A stretch of DNA of 64,000 nt from Oligosphaera ethanolica (GTDB lineage Bacteria; Verrucomicrobiota; Lentisphaeria; Oligosphaerales; Oligosphaeraceae), in assembly GCF_030814695.1 (NCBI RefSeq), contig NZ_JAUSVL010000001.1, positions 620,001 through 684,000 on the forward strand. The letters run 5' to 3'. Position 1 is the first letter of the stretch, and every line of letters starts with the position of its first letter. A program made the translations under genes and the position numbers. Under the pieces are notes generated by a model, which worked only from the letters and a program-made list of their open reading frames with translations, did not search any database and was not told the origin of the DNA. Below, piece after piece: positions 37,180-45,272 of this stretch.

Positions 37180-39787
37180 TCTCCGTCAATTTTTTCAAGG
37201 ACTGATAATCGGTCTTGCCGCTGCCCAACACCGGTATGGCCGTGAGGCTGACGACCTGCCGGATGTTGTGGATGGGCGACAAGCCCGCCTCCCGCAAGGC
37301 AGTATTGGCCTGCTCGCGATCAATAGCCAGCACCGTGAAGAGCGTGACCAGCGGCTGTTCTTCCGTGCCCAAGGCCTCGACGGCCAGCGGCAGCGGCACG
37401 TCCTCGCTGCGGTATTTCTCCAGCAGCACCTCCTCGATGGCCGGCAGCGACACCATCTCGCCGCCGATCTTGACAAAACGCTTGAGGCGGCCCTTGAAAA
37501 AGATAAAGCCCTCCTCGTCCGCGCTGACGAGGTCGCCCGTGCGGTACCAAGTCTTACCCTCAAAGTCCACAAAGGGCGACGGCCCGTCGTAGTGCATGTA
37601 GCCAGCAAAAACGCTCGGGCCGCTCACATAGAGCATCCCCGTGCCGCCCGCTGGCACCGGCTTCATCTCCCGGTCCAGCACCCGCCATTCCAGGCAGGCA
37701 AGGATCTTGCCGATGGAACCGGCCTTCGCCGCGCCCGGGTGGTTCATCGCCACCACCGGCGAGCACTCCGTAATGCCATAGCCCTCCAAAAATGCCGCCG
37801 CTGGGCATTTCTCACGGAAGAGCGCAAAGGCCGCCTCGGGGCATTTTTCCGCCCCGGTGATGAGCAGCCGCACCGTCCGGGCCTGCTCGCTGTTCGCCCG
37901 GCGCAGGATGTTGGCGATAAAGGTCGGCGTGCCAACCATCATCGTCGCCCGGTAGGCCGCGATCAGCCGCGCCAGCATATCGCCCTCAGTCGGGTTGGTG
38001 TGATAGGCCACACGCAAACTCGCACAAGCCGGCATGACGAAGTTCATCAGCAGGCCGAAAGAGTGGAAAGGCGGTAGCATGCCCAGCACGCAGTCGTCGC
38101 GACGCAGCCCCAAGGGCGCCATCGCCGCCGTGAGGTTGGTCAGGATATTCGTATGCGTCAGCGGCACGGCTTTCGGACGACTCTCCGAACCGCTGGTAAA
38201 CAGCACAGCCGCAATCTCCGGCACCGCCGCTCGCCGCAGACTCCGCCAGCAGAAATGGCTCGCCAGCACACAGCGCAGTTTGTGCGGCAGACGAATGCCC
38301 TTGGCGATGTCCTCCAAATAGCAGAATTGCTCTTTCACGCCGGTGAAATCCGTCCCGCGACCTTCCAAACGATCAATGACTTGCGACGATGTGACGATGG
38401 TTTTCACGCCGGCATTGTCCAGGCAGTAGCGCATATTGCGCAAACCGACAGTCCAGTTGACCAACACGGGTATCTTGCCGGCAAACAACGCGGCCAAGTA
38501 AACGACATTGGCCATCGCGCAGGCCGGCATCAAGATGCCGACGCGATCGCCGGGTATGGCCATGATGCTCGGGCGCAGGGCCATGATCGCCAGAACAATC
38601 TTGCGATTGGTGAAGACGCCCTTGCTCTGGTCGGCCAGCAGCACAAAGTTTGGCGCCTCCGCGGCATTGCGCAAAAACACGTCGGTGATGCGATTGCCAC
38701 GCGGGCAGAGCAGCAAGCCAGCGTCCTCTTTGGCAAACCACTCCGGCGGAATGGGCCGCAAGGGCTCAATGCCGTCGCTCTCGCCAATGGCCGCCAGCAA
38801 CAGACTGCCCACCGTGCGCAGGGTCTCGGGGTTGTTCACCTGGAAGCCGAATTCCTCCTGCAACCAGCCATGCAGCTCGGCAACCATCAGGCTGTCCAAA
38901 CCGAGGTCGGTACCAAGAGTGTCGGTCTCCTTCAGTATCTTCTTGCTGGTCACTTCATGCAGACGCTCATAGACCTTGCGGCGGACTTCGTCAGGCACCG
39001 ACCGGGTGTCAACCGCAACGTTGATCGCATCGGGCTCGGGCACCACCCGCGAACCACCACGCTCCCACCAGACGTAAGGAACGTAGGTGTTCGGCGGCGC
39101 ATCCTCATTGTAAAATTTCTCCAGGTAGCGGTTCATCTCGTCTTTGTCGGCCTGCCGGGGAAAGTCGTCCGGCAGCTCGACAAACTCGATGCTGACGTCC
39201 CGCCGCGGGCCGAAAAAGATACCATTGAGCAAAATATGCTTGATGTGGCTGACTAGGACTTCACCAAAGGTATTCTGGTAGCCCTTGGCGCGCCCGAAGG
39301 AACTCCCCCAAAGCCCACGCGTACGCACCAGCACGACGCGCACCTCCGGGTACGCCTCCAGGATGCGCGCGACGCCACCGTTGCCACGCAGCTTCTCATA
39401 GCGACCGCGATAAATGCGCCCCGCCGGGTAAAGAAGCAGATTGTCACCGGCCTTCAGGGAGTCGACGCAGGCGTTGATCTGCTTGAGCACTTCATCGCGA
39501 CCGCTCTTGCCCGATATGCCGATGTCCGGCAAAGGCAGCATATTGATGGTCTTTTCCAAATACTTCAGCACCCCGAAACGTAACTGCTTGATGTCCACCA
39601 GCGACCGCGGACGAAACTTCCAGAACAGCGCCAAGTTGACTATCACCGGGTCAATCAACGCGGGGTGATTGGGCAGAAACAGTACGCCTTTTCGACCTTT
39701 TTTAATGCACTCGTCCAGGCCACGCACCCGCACCCGGTAACGCAGTGGGATGACTAAAGCCACAAAAATCAACAGCAGATACAGCAT
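37169..39787 (-). CDS. Acyltransferase-ACP-AMP-ligase fusion (Aas-like)
   Basis: 872 residues with three domains. Residues 1-230 are a PlsC-type 1-acyl-glycerophosphate acyltransferase with an N-terminal membrane segment and the motif NHPALIDP. Residues about 255-345 are an acyl carrier protein with the phosphopantetheine Ser near 299 (GLDSLMVAEL). Residues about 365-872 are an acyl-AMP ligase with the P-loop FTSGSESRPKAVPLTH near 525 and YRTGDLVSADEEGFIFFKGR. E. coli Aas has acyltransferase and ligase without an internal ACP; here the ligase could load its own ACP, which then feeds the acyltransferase. GAGGAG precedes the start. Confidence 0.88.
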   Translation of the reverse strand: MLYLLLIFVALVIPLRYRVRVRGLDECIKKGRKGVLFLPNHPALIDPVIVNLALFWKFRPRSLVDIKQLRFGVLKYLEKTINMLPLPDIGISGKSGRDEVLKQINACVDSLKAGDNLLLYPAGRIYRGRYEKLRGNGGVARILEAYPEVRVVLVRTRGLWGSSFGRAKGYQNTFGEVLVSHIKHILLNGIFFGPRRDVSIEFVELPDDFPRQADKDEMNRYLEKFYNEDAPPNTYVPYVWWERGGSRVVPEPDAINVAVDTRSVPDEVRRKVYERLHEVTSKKILKETDTLGTDLGLDSLMVAELHGWLQEEFGFQVNNPETLRTVGSLLLAAIGESDGIEPLRPIPPEWFAKEDAGLLLCPRGNRITDVFLRNAAEAPNFVLLADQSKGVFTNRKIVLAIMALRPSIMAIPGDRVGILMPACAMANVVYLAALFAGKIPVLVNWTVGLRNMRYCLDNAGVKTIVTSSQVIDRLEGRGTDFTGVKEQFCYLEDIAKGIRLPHKLRCVLASHFCWRSLRRAAVPEIAAVLFTSGSESRPKAVPLTHTNILTNLTAAMAPLGLRRDDCVLGMLPPFHSFGLLMNFVMPACASLRVAYHTNPTEGDMLARLIAAYRATMMVGTPTFIANILRRANSEQARTVRLLITGAEKCPEAAFALFREKCPAAAFLEGYGITECSPVVAMNHPGAAKAGSIGKILACLEWRVLDREMKPVPAGGTGMLYVSGPSVFAGYMHYDGPSPFVDFEGKTWYRTGDLVSADEEGFIFFKGRLKRFVKIGGEMVSLPAIEEVLLEKYRSEDVPLPLAVEALGTEEQPLVTLFTVLAIDREQANTALREAGLSPIHNIRQVVSLTAIPVLGSGKTDYQSLKKLTENGG

Positions 39788-39937
39788 GTTTTCGCTCTCC
39801 TCGTGCTTTGCATCGTCAAAACAAACGCATACGCTAAAAACAATCGCAACCGCGAAACAGACGGTTCGTCGCCATTACCCAGCCAAGCGCAGATCACGGC
39901 GCCGACGCCGGCAGCGCCAATACTTGGTCGCCGCTGC

Positions 39938-40807
39938 TCAATCTTCGGCACCGCCCGGCCAGCGCGCCACTGCAACGCGGTCCTTGCCCGCATAATCCTG
40001 GCGAATCGCCACGGCGGCATAGCCGCAAGCCGTTAAAATATCACCGACTTCACCGCCCTGCTCTTCACCGATCTCGCAAAGTAGCCAGCCACCAGACAGG
40101 AGTCGCCGGCGGGCCCCCTCGACGATGCGCCTGATCACAGCTAGGCCGCGCTCGGGCGCCACCAGTGCCAGCTGCGGCTCGTAGTCCTTTACCACCGCCT
40201 CGAGGTGCTCGTACTCAGCAGCCGTCACGTAGGGCGGATTGGCGGTGATCATGGCGAAACGCGCGGCCGCCGGCAGCGGCGCGAAGAGATCGCCCAACAA
40301 GAACTGCGCATTGGCCAGCGCCAGCCGTTCGCCATTGCGCCGCGCCCATACCAGCGCTTCCGGCGACAAATCCACGCCGGTCACCGCGACCCCCGGCAGT
40401 CTCGCCGCCAACGCCAGCGCAATGGCGCCGGACCCCGTGCAAAGATCGCAGATCGCGCCGGCACCGGGATAGAGCGCCAGTGCGAAATCCACCAGCTGCT
40501 CAGTCTCTGGCCGCGGTATCAGCACGCCCGGCCCCACCAGCAGATTGACGCAATGAAAATCCACATCGCCAAGGATGTACTGCAGGGGCTCGCCTGCCAA
40601 ACGCCGCGCCAGCAGCGCATTGAAACGCGCCACGACCGCCGGCGCTAACGGCGTCCCACCGCTGCACGGCTGCGCCGTCAGCGGCTGCTCGCCCAGCACC
40701 TGCGCCAGCAGCCAGCCGGCTTCCTGCCGACCGTTGCTGATGCCGGCCGCCAGCAACGCCGCGGCGGCTTCCGCTAGTAAGGTCTCAGCACGCATGGCTA
40801 CACTCAT
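39938..40807 (-). CDS. prmC: Release factor glutamine N5-methyltransferase
   Basis: 289 residues from ATG 40807 (GGAG 8 bp upstream). PrmC methylates the Gln of the GGQ motif in RF1 and RF2. Visible are the N-terminal helical domain with GEPLQYILGDVDFHCVNLLV and GVLIPRPETEQLVD, the SAM loop CDLCTGSGAIALALA, and the catalytic NPPY (ITANPPYVTAAEYE). It is divergent from aroE. prfA is not in the window. Confidence 0.92.
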   Translation of the reverse strand: MSVAMRAETLLAEAAAALLAAGISNGRQEAGWLLAQVLGEQPLTAQPCSGGTPLAPAVVARFNALLARRLAGEPLQYILGDVDFHCVNLLVGPGVLIPRPETEQLVDFALALYPGAGAICDLCTGSGAIALALAARLPGVAVTGVDLSPEALVWARRNGERLALANAQFLLGDLFAPLPAAARFAMITANPPYVTAAEYEHLEAVVKDYEPQLALVAPERGLAVIRRIVEGARRRLLSGGWLLCEIGEEQGGEVGDILTACGYAAVAIRQDYAGKDRVAVARWPGGAED

Positions 40808-41000
40808 CGCCGCACTCCAACCGTTGCACCCGGCGGCGCCCAGACCGCGATGGCAGGAAACATGGCCATTCTCCACTATAGTACTTCACCTCAAAACCCC
40901 GACTGCCGACGGGCGGCAGCGGACACCGTCCGCGAAGCTGAAAAAGTAATGGCCCGCCTGACAAAAACAATCACCGCCGCTACTCATACGGTCCACAACC

Positions 41001-41849
41001 ATGGAAAAATACGCCATCATCGGCTGGCCTGTCCGCCACTCGTTGTCACCGCAGATGCAGGAAGCCGGCTTCCGCGCCCTGGGGCGAAACGCGCGCTACG
41101 AACTCTGCGAAACGCCGCCCGAAGAACTCGGCCAACGCATGGAACAGCTCCGGCTTGACGGCTATCGCGGCTGGAATGTCACCGTGCCCCATAAGGAGCA
41201 GGTCTTCGCCATGCTCAATCATCGCGATGGCGACGCCGTCAGCGCCGGCAGCGTCAACACCATCGTCAACCGCGACGGCGTGCTCCACGGCTTTTCCACC
41301 GACGGCTACGGCCTGGCCGCCGCCATCCACGAATGTTTCGGCATCGCCACCGCCCAAACCCGGCAGCTCTTCCTCGGCACCGGCGGCGCCGCCCGCGCCG
41401 CAGCCGTTTACGCGGCCGTCCATGGCGCCGCCGAAATCATCCTGGTCAACCGCACCACCAGCCGCGCCGAAGCCCTGGCCGAGACCATCCGCCAAGCCGC
41501 ACCAGCCTGCCCCGTGCGCTGCCTGCCATTGGCCGACGACAACGCCATCGCCGCCGTCCTGCCGTCCTGCGATGTCCTCATCCAATGCACCTCACTGGGC
41601 CTCCACGCCGGCGACCCGCTGCCCTTTGCGCCAGAACTCATCCCACCAGCCCTCGCCGTCATGGACATGGTCTACGGCTTTACACCCTTCCGCACCCAAT
41701 GCGCCGCCCGCGGCTGCCACACCGCCGACGGCAGCGGCATGCTCCTCCACCAAGGCTGCCGCAGCCTCGAACTCTGGACCGGACAGGCCGCACCCGTTGA
41801 CGCCATGCGCCAGGCACTCGCCCTCGCCCTCGCCAAGCGCCAGGCATGA
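41001..41849 (+). CDS. aroE: Shikimate dehydrogenase
   Basis: 282 residues. AroE reduces 3-dehydroshikimate to shikimate with NADPH. The substrate-binding SLSPQM and NVTVPHK (with the catalytic Lys near 64), SAGSVNTIVNR and FSTDGYG (Asp) are present, as is the NADP loop GTGGAARAAA and the C-terminal MVYGFTPF and GSGMLLHQG. The length is normal. It stands alone, with repeats downstream. Confidence 0.95.
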   Translation: MEKYAIIGWPVRHSLSPQMQEAGFRALGRNARYELCETPPEELGQRMEQLRLDGYRGWNVTVPHKEQVFAMLNHRDGDAVSAGSVNTIVNRDGVLHGFSTDGYGLAAAIHECFGIATAQTRQLFLGTGGAARAAAVYAAVHGAAEIILVNRTTSRAEALAETIRQAAPACPVRCLPLADDNAIAAVLPSCDVLIQCTSLGLHAGDPLPFAPELIPPALAVMDMVYGFTPFRTQCAARGCHTADGSGMLLHQGCRSLELWTGQAAPVDAMRQALALALAKRQA

Positions 41850-41884
41850 CCGCCACCGCCAAGCGCACCTGCATGTAATGCCGC

Positions 41885-42415
41885 CTATGAAACCCGTTGC
41901 CGCAAAGGTCGGCGGAAATCAAGGTCGAATGGCTGGGCGGCGACTGGCCGTGGGTTTCCTGCAAATTGTCCCCGGTGTTTTCCCCACCGGAGTGGTTACT
42001 TACCGATTACGTCTCGCGGCCGTGGAGTGGGCGTCTCGCCCACTCCGACAAGACGGCTCATAAAACCGTCCTCGTCTTCCACGCCGACCGTACCCGGCCC
42101 GTCTCCCCCGCCGCATGAATAGTTGCTGACCGATTACGTCTCGCGGCCGTGGAGTGGGCGTCTCGCCCACTCTGACAAGACGGCTCAATAAACCGTCCTC
42201 GTCATCCACGCCGACCGTACCCGGCCCGTCTCCCCCGCCGCACGAGCCGTGCGCACAGCGGCTGGAAGCCGCTGCTACTCTGGGCCCGCTATGACTCCGC
42301 TGCCGCGAAGGTCAGCGGTAATCAAGGTCGAATGGCTGGGCGGCGACTGGCCGTGGGTTTCCGGCAAATTGTCCCCGGTGTTTTCCCCAACGAGGTGGTT
42401 ACTCCTATGAAACCG
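41885..42415 (+). repeat. Family A tail copies and a tandem duplication
   Basis: The family A tail (ATGGCTGGGCGGCGACTGGC ... GTCCCCGGTGTTTTCCCC) occurs at 41885-42010, ending TTACCGATTAC, and again at 42290-42415 in degenerate form. Between them a segment of about 114 bp is duplicated in tandem (42002-42115 and 42129-42242). Each copy begins ACCGATTACGTCTCGCGGCC and holds the hairpin GAGTGGGCG-TCT-CGCCCACTC. No gene is seen. Confidence 0.75.
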
Positions 42416-42474
42416 ATGCTCTGCATTTAACGGTATCCATGGCACTTGTTGTTTCAACCAAGCAGCCTTTTCTC

Positions 42475-42714
42475 GTCGTGCATTTCCGCCGCGAAGCGGC
42501 AGAAGCGCTGAAAGCGCGGCCTAAGATAGCCCAGGGCAAGCGGCGCCGAAGGCGCGCGCCGCCCTGGGTAGCGCGCCATATTGGTCCGTGTTCCTCAGCC
42601 TCTTTGGCTTCAGTCGGCGAAGCTGACTGGAGCCAAAGAGGCAATGGAACTCATTAATTGCTGCGGCAATTTTGCGCTGTGACCCTTCGTCGCAGGTCTT
42701 TTAGGCCGCCCCTT
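42475..42714 (+). repeat. Family A element, left part, interrupted by the IS110 element
   Basis: Carries the 18-bp hairpin (42598-42615/42625-42642) and continues to GGTCTTTTAGGCCGCCCCTT at 42714, where homology to the other copies stops abruptly. It resumes at 44348. Confidence 0.88.
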
Positions 42715-42715
42715 G

Positions 42716-42721
42716 TATAGT
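42716..42721 (+). promoter_or_regulatory. Left-end -10 half of the IS circle-junction promoter
   Basis: TATAGT next to the left tip. In a circular form it lies 16 bp downstream of the TTGACA at 44327-44332 (15 bp of right end plus one base of left end). No good -35 lies upstream in the integrated state. Confidence 0.65.
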
Positions 42722-42727
42722 GGCGTC

Positions 42728-43188
42728 ATTGACACCTGTGTGTCGATAGCCACTGCGATTTTCCCCGTAATTCTCTTGGGAGAACCAAGTAACAAGGAGC
42801 GGCAAATGGCTACGTATAAGTATCAAAGAGGTTATCCACGAGGCGCCCTATGCATAGTCTCTATGCGTCCTGAAGGTTGTGGTACCTCTTTCTTTTTTCC
42901 GGTGTATGTTGTCTTCTCTTCTCTTCTCTTCTCTTCTCTTCTGTTCCGCCTTTGGAGTCGTGTTATCAGGCGCTTTTTTGTGTTTCGCACACAAAAAAGC
43001 ACGGCCGTGCCTGCCTGTGGCCCATGAGTAACTATTCAGTTCCTCAGCCTGAAGATTAGGCGGCACGACCGTTACCGTGCAGTGCAATAATGGCCGTATT
43101 CACCATCTTTGGGGAAACTCCCCGCATAGACAAGGTTGGCCTTGCACGCACACTTCCAACACTATAGCAGCAAGCGGAGAAGTAAGCC
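42728..43188 (+). ncRNA. Candidate bridge RNA region of the IS110 left end
   Basis: IS110-group elements encode a bridge RNA upstream of the transposase. This stretch is rich in hairpins: GACAC-CTGT-GTGTC (42731-42744, close to the expected transcript start), TAGCCA/TGGCTA (42747-42752 and 42807-42812) enclosing CTTGG-GAGAA-CCAAG (42775-42789), an 8-bp stem at 42850-42868, a 12-bp stem at 42972-42983/42989-43000 and a palindrome at 42999-43010. AAGGAGCGGC (42794-42803) complements the left target GCCGCCCCTT at 9 of 10 bases, and CCTGAAGG (42869-42876) is the exact complement across the insertion junction. The true RNA ends are unknown; the functional RNA is probably only the first 150-250 nt. 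Confidence 0.6.
42912..42942. repeat. Pentanucleotide microsatellite (TTCTC)n
   Basis: About six pyrimidine-only units inside the left end of the IS110 element. Confidence 0.9.
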
Positions 43189-44325
43189 ATGCTTAGCGAA
43201 CATATAATCTGGGTCGGTCTTGATGTCGGCAAAAAAGATACCGTCTGCGCCATAGACTGGCTTGACGATAACCAGGAATTGAACAGGAACAAGGGGTTGA
43301 CCTCCCTGGCGGTCAAGCACATCACCAACACGCGTGAAGGCGTGAAAGATTTCTTCACCTGGTTGAAGGCGAATCGAAAGCATATTGAGGAACGGTTGCA
43401 TCCGCAGCGCAAGGTTGTGTACCGGCTGGTGATGGAATCGACGGGATGTTATTCATACCGTCTGATCAAACAGTTAAAGGCGGCGAAGCCCGATAGTTAT
43501 ATTGCGCTCATCAATCCAGCCAAAGTGCCTGCCTTCAAGAAGTTCAACGATATCGAAAGCAAGACGGACAAGCTGGACGCCCAATGCCTGGCGAGGTTGG
43601 GTACCACGCAAAAGCCGGACGCCATGTATGAAATGCCGGCAGACTACGCGGGGCTCAAGCGTTTAACCAGAATGAATGCCAGTTTGACCAAAATAAGCAC
43701 GATACTCAAGAATCAGCTGACGAACCTGGATGATCCGGGCGAACGTCAGATCTTTCAAAATCTTTTGAAGAGCGTGGAAGAACAACTGGACTGTCTCGTG
43801 GTGAAAATAAGGGAATACCTGCGGAGCCACGCCGCCCTGCAGGAACGCGTCACCAAGCTGGATTCGATTCCCGGGATAGGAATGATCATAGCGGCTACTC
43901 TCATCGCCGAATACGGGCCGGAAGACCGTTTCCAAAACATCCGGCAGGTCGTGAGCTTTGCCGGCATGAACCCGAAGAACAAGTGTTCCGGCACGTCTGT
44001 GAAATCCACCCGCTTGTCCAAGCAAGGAGCGCCGGTCATTAGGCAGATGCTCTACATGGCCACCCTCACCGCCCAGGCGAGAATACCCATCTTGGATGCA
44101 TTGTCCAAGCGTTTGACGAATCTTACCCCCATGCAGAAGCGCTGCGCCGTCATGCGCAAGTTGCTGATGATCTGCTGGTCGGTGCTATGCGGCACGGAAA
44201 ATTACATGGAGTATCAGCCTTCAAGCAAGAAGTTGGTTCCCTATGAAGCACCGGCAGCAACCAAACGTCGGATTAAGCGGGAAAGAAAAAAAAGGAGTTT
44301 TTCACCCGAAAATGACGCTGATTGA
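43189..44325 (+). CDS. IS110-family transposase/recombinase
   Basis: 378 residues; GGAG precedes the ATG. The N-terminal RuvC-like DEDD domain shows Asp in GLDVGKKDTVCAID, Glu in VMESTGCYSYRL, and Asp residues in KTDKLDAQCLARLG. The C-terminal Transposase_20 domain contains LDSIPGIGMIIAATLIAEYG and the region with the catalytic Ser (CSGTSVKSTRLSKQGAPVIR). It appears intact. It would recombine a circular donor with target DNA under guidance of the left-end RNA. Confidence 0.95.
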   Translation: MLSEHIIWVGLDVGKKDTVCAIDWLDDNQELNRNKGLTSLAVKHITNTREGVKDFFTWLKANRKHIEERLHPQRKVVYRLVMESTGCYSYRLIKQLKAAKPDSYIALINPAKVPAFKKFNDIESKTDKLDAQCLARLGTTQKPDAMYEMPADYAGLKRLTRMNASLTKISTILKNQLTNLDDPGERQIFQNLLKSVEEQLDCLVVKIREYLRSHAALQERVTKLDSIPGIGMIIAATLIAEYGPEDRFQNIRQVVSFAGMNPKNKCSGTSVKSTRLSKQGAPVIRQMLYMATLTAQARIPILDALSKRLTNLTPMQKRCAVMRKLLMICWSVLCGTENYMEYQPSSKKLVPYEAPAATKRRIKRERKKRSFSPENDAD

Positions 44326-44326
44326 G

Positions 44327-44332
44327 TTGACA
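44327..44332 (+). promoter_or_regulatory. Right-end -35 half of the IS circle-junction promoter
   Basis: A perfect TTGACA immediately after the transposase stop, pointing out of the element. Joined to the left end in a circle, it pairs with TATAGT (42716-42721) at 16-bp spacing. Confidence 0.65.
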
Positions 44333-44347
44333 AAAGCATACCATCTT

Positions 44348-44640
44348 CAGGGCTCTCTTGGGATGGGGCACCTTACCCAGGGCGACGCGCCCTGCGGGCG
44401 CTTGCCCTGGGCTATCTTAGGGCGCACCTTCGGTGCTCAAAACCTCGGCGAATGATCTTGTGCATGGTTACCAATCAACTCATGGCCGGCGATTGCCGCA
44501 TGCTATGTGAAGAGCATTGCTCCTATGAAATCCGCTGCCTGGTTAGCCACCTATGTGTAATGGCTGGGCGGCGGCGGGCCGTGGGTTTCCTGCAAATTGT
44601 CCCAGCGATGCGCCGGGGTGTACACTGACCGAGTACCTTT
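44348..44640 (+). repeat. Family A element, right part, after the IS110 insertion
   Basis: Homology to the other copies resumes at CAGGGCTC, runs through the CCCAGGGCGACGC...GCCCTGGG hairpin (about 44377-44412) and ends ACACTGACCGAGTAC at 44635, with one change in the conserved end. From 44641 to 44998 I see no gene or repeat. Confidence 0.85.
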
Positions 44641-44998
44641 TCGCGTCGTCGGGCAGTCATTGATACGCCGTTATTGCCAGCGCCGCCCACCTACGCACAA
44701 GAGGGACATGACTAAGGTGGAATATCGCTAGCCGCCGCGATAAAGCGGGCATCCGAGCGGCGCGATCGGTTCACCAGAACTCACAACGATGAATACCCAA
44801 ATCACACGAACAAGACAGCTCAAATCATACTGATCCACAATTTGCTGTTATTCGGCGTTTTTTTGCTTGTCAATGGGCGAGTTTTTGACTATTTTTTCTG
44901 CGGTTCTTGAAATCAGCCCCCCCACCGTAGGGGGCCCCCATCCCATAAGGTCGCGCGCACGAAGCGGGCTGCGCTTAAGCCGTGGTCCACACGGTATC

Positions 44999-45132
44999 AA
45001 TGACTCCTATGAAACCCGTTGCCGCAAAGGTCGGCGGAAATCAAGGTCGAATGGCTGGGCGGCGACTGGCCGTGGGTTTCCTGCAAATTGTCCCCGGTGT
45101 TTTCCCCACCGGGGTGTACACTGACCGATTAC
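44999..45132 (+). repeat. Family A tail
   Basis: The same tail as 41885-42010, ending with the mobile-element end motif ACTGACCGATTAC. The left part of the element is absent. Confidence 0.75.
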
Positions 45133-45272
45133 CCCGGCGCCGTGTTTTTCGCAAGTCCAGTCATTGCATGTCTTTGAAAGCACCTTACATTTAAACGCTT
45201 CCGACCATTGCTTGTAGGCGCTTCCAACCATCCCCCCGGTATTTCACGACACCACCTCACCCCCATTCCGCC

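Larger units (their letters stand above)
42715..44347 (+). mobile_element. IS110-family insertion sequence, 1,633 bp, complete
   Basis: The ends are set by comparison with the unoccupied family A copy, which reads GGCCGCCCCTTCAGGGCTC (complement of 21355-21376). The occupied site reads GGCCGCCCCTT, then the insert, then CTTCAGGGCTC. The only direct repeat is the 3-bp CTT (42712-42714 and 44345-44347), and there are no terminal inverted repeats; both points fit IS110. The element has a 474-bp non-coding left end, one transposase gene and only 22 bp after it, which fits the IS110 group rather than IS1111. Confidence 0.92.

Noticed and set aside
42806..43027. 73-codon frame (MATYKYQRGYPRG...) with AAGGAG upstream in the IS110 left end
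   Set aside because: It reads through a pyrimidine microsatellite and a 12-bp hairpin, has no family, and lies where the bridge RNA is expected. The AAGGAG is part of the putative guide.
44326..44347. Classification of the IS as IS1111-type with RNA downstream of the transposase
   Set aside because: Only 22 bp follow the stop codon, while 474 bp precede the gene.
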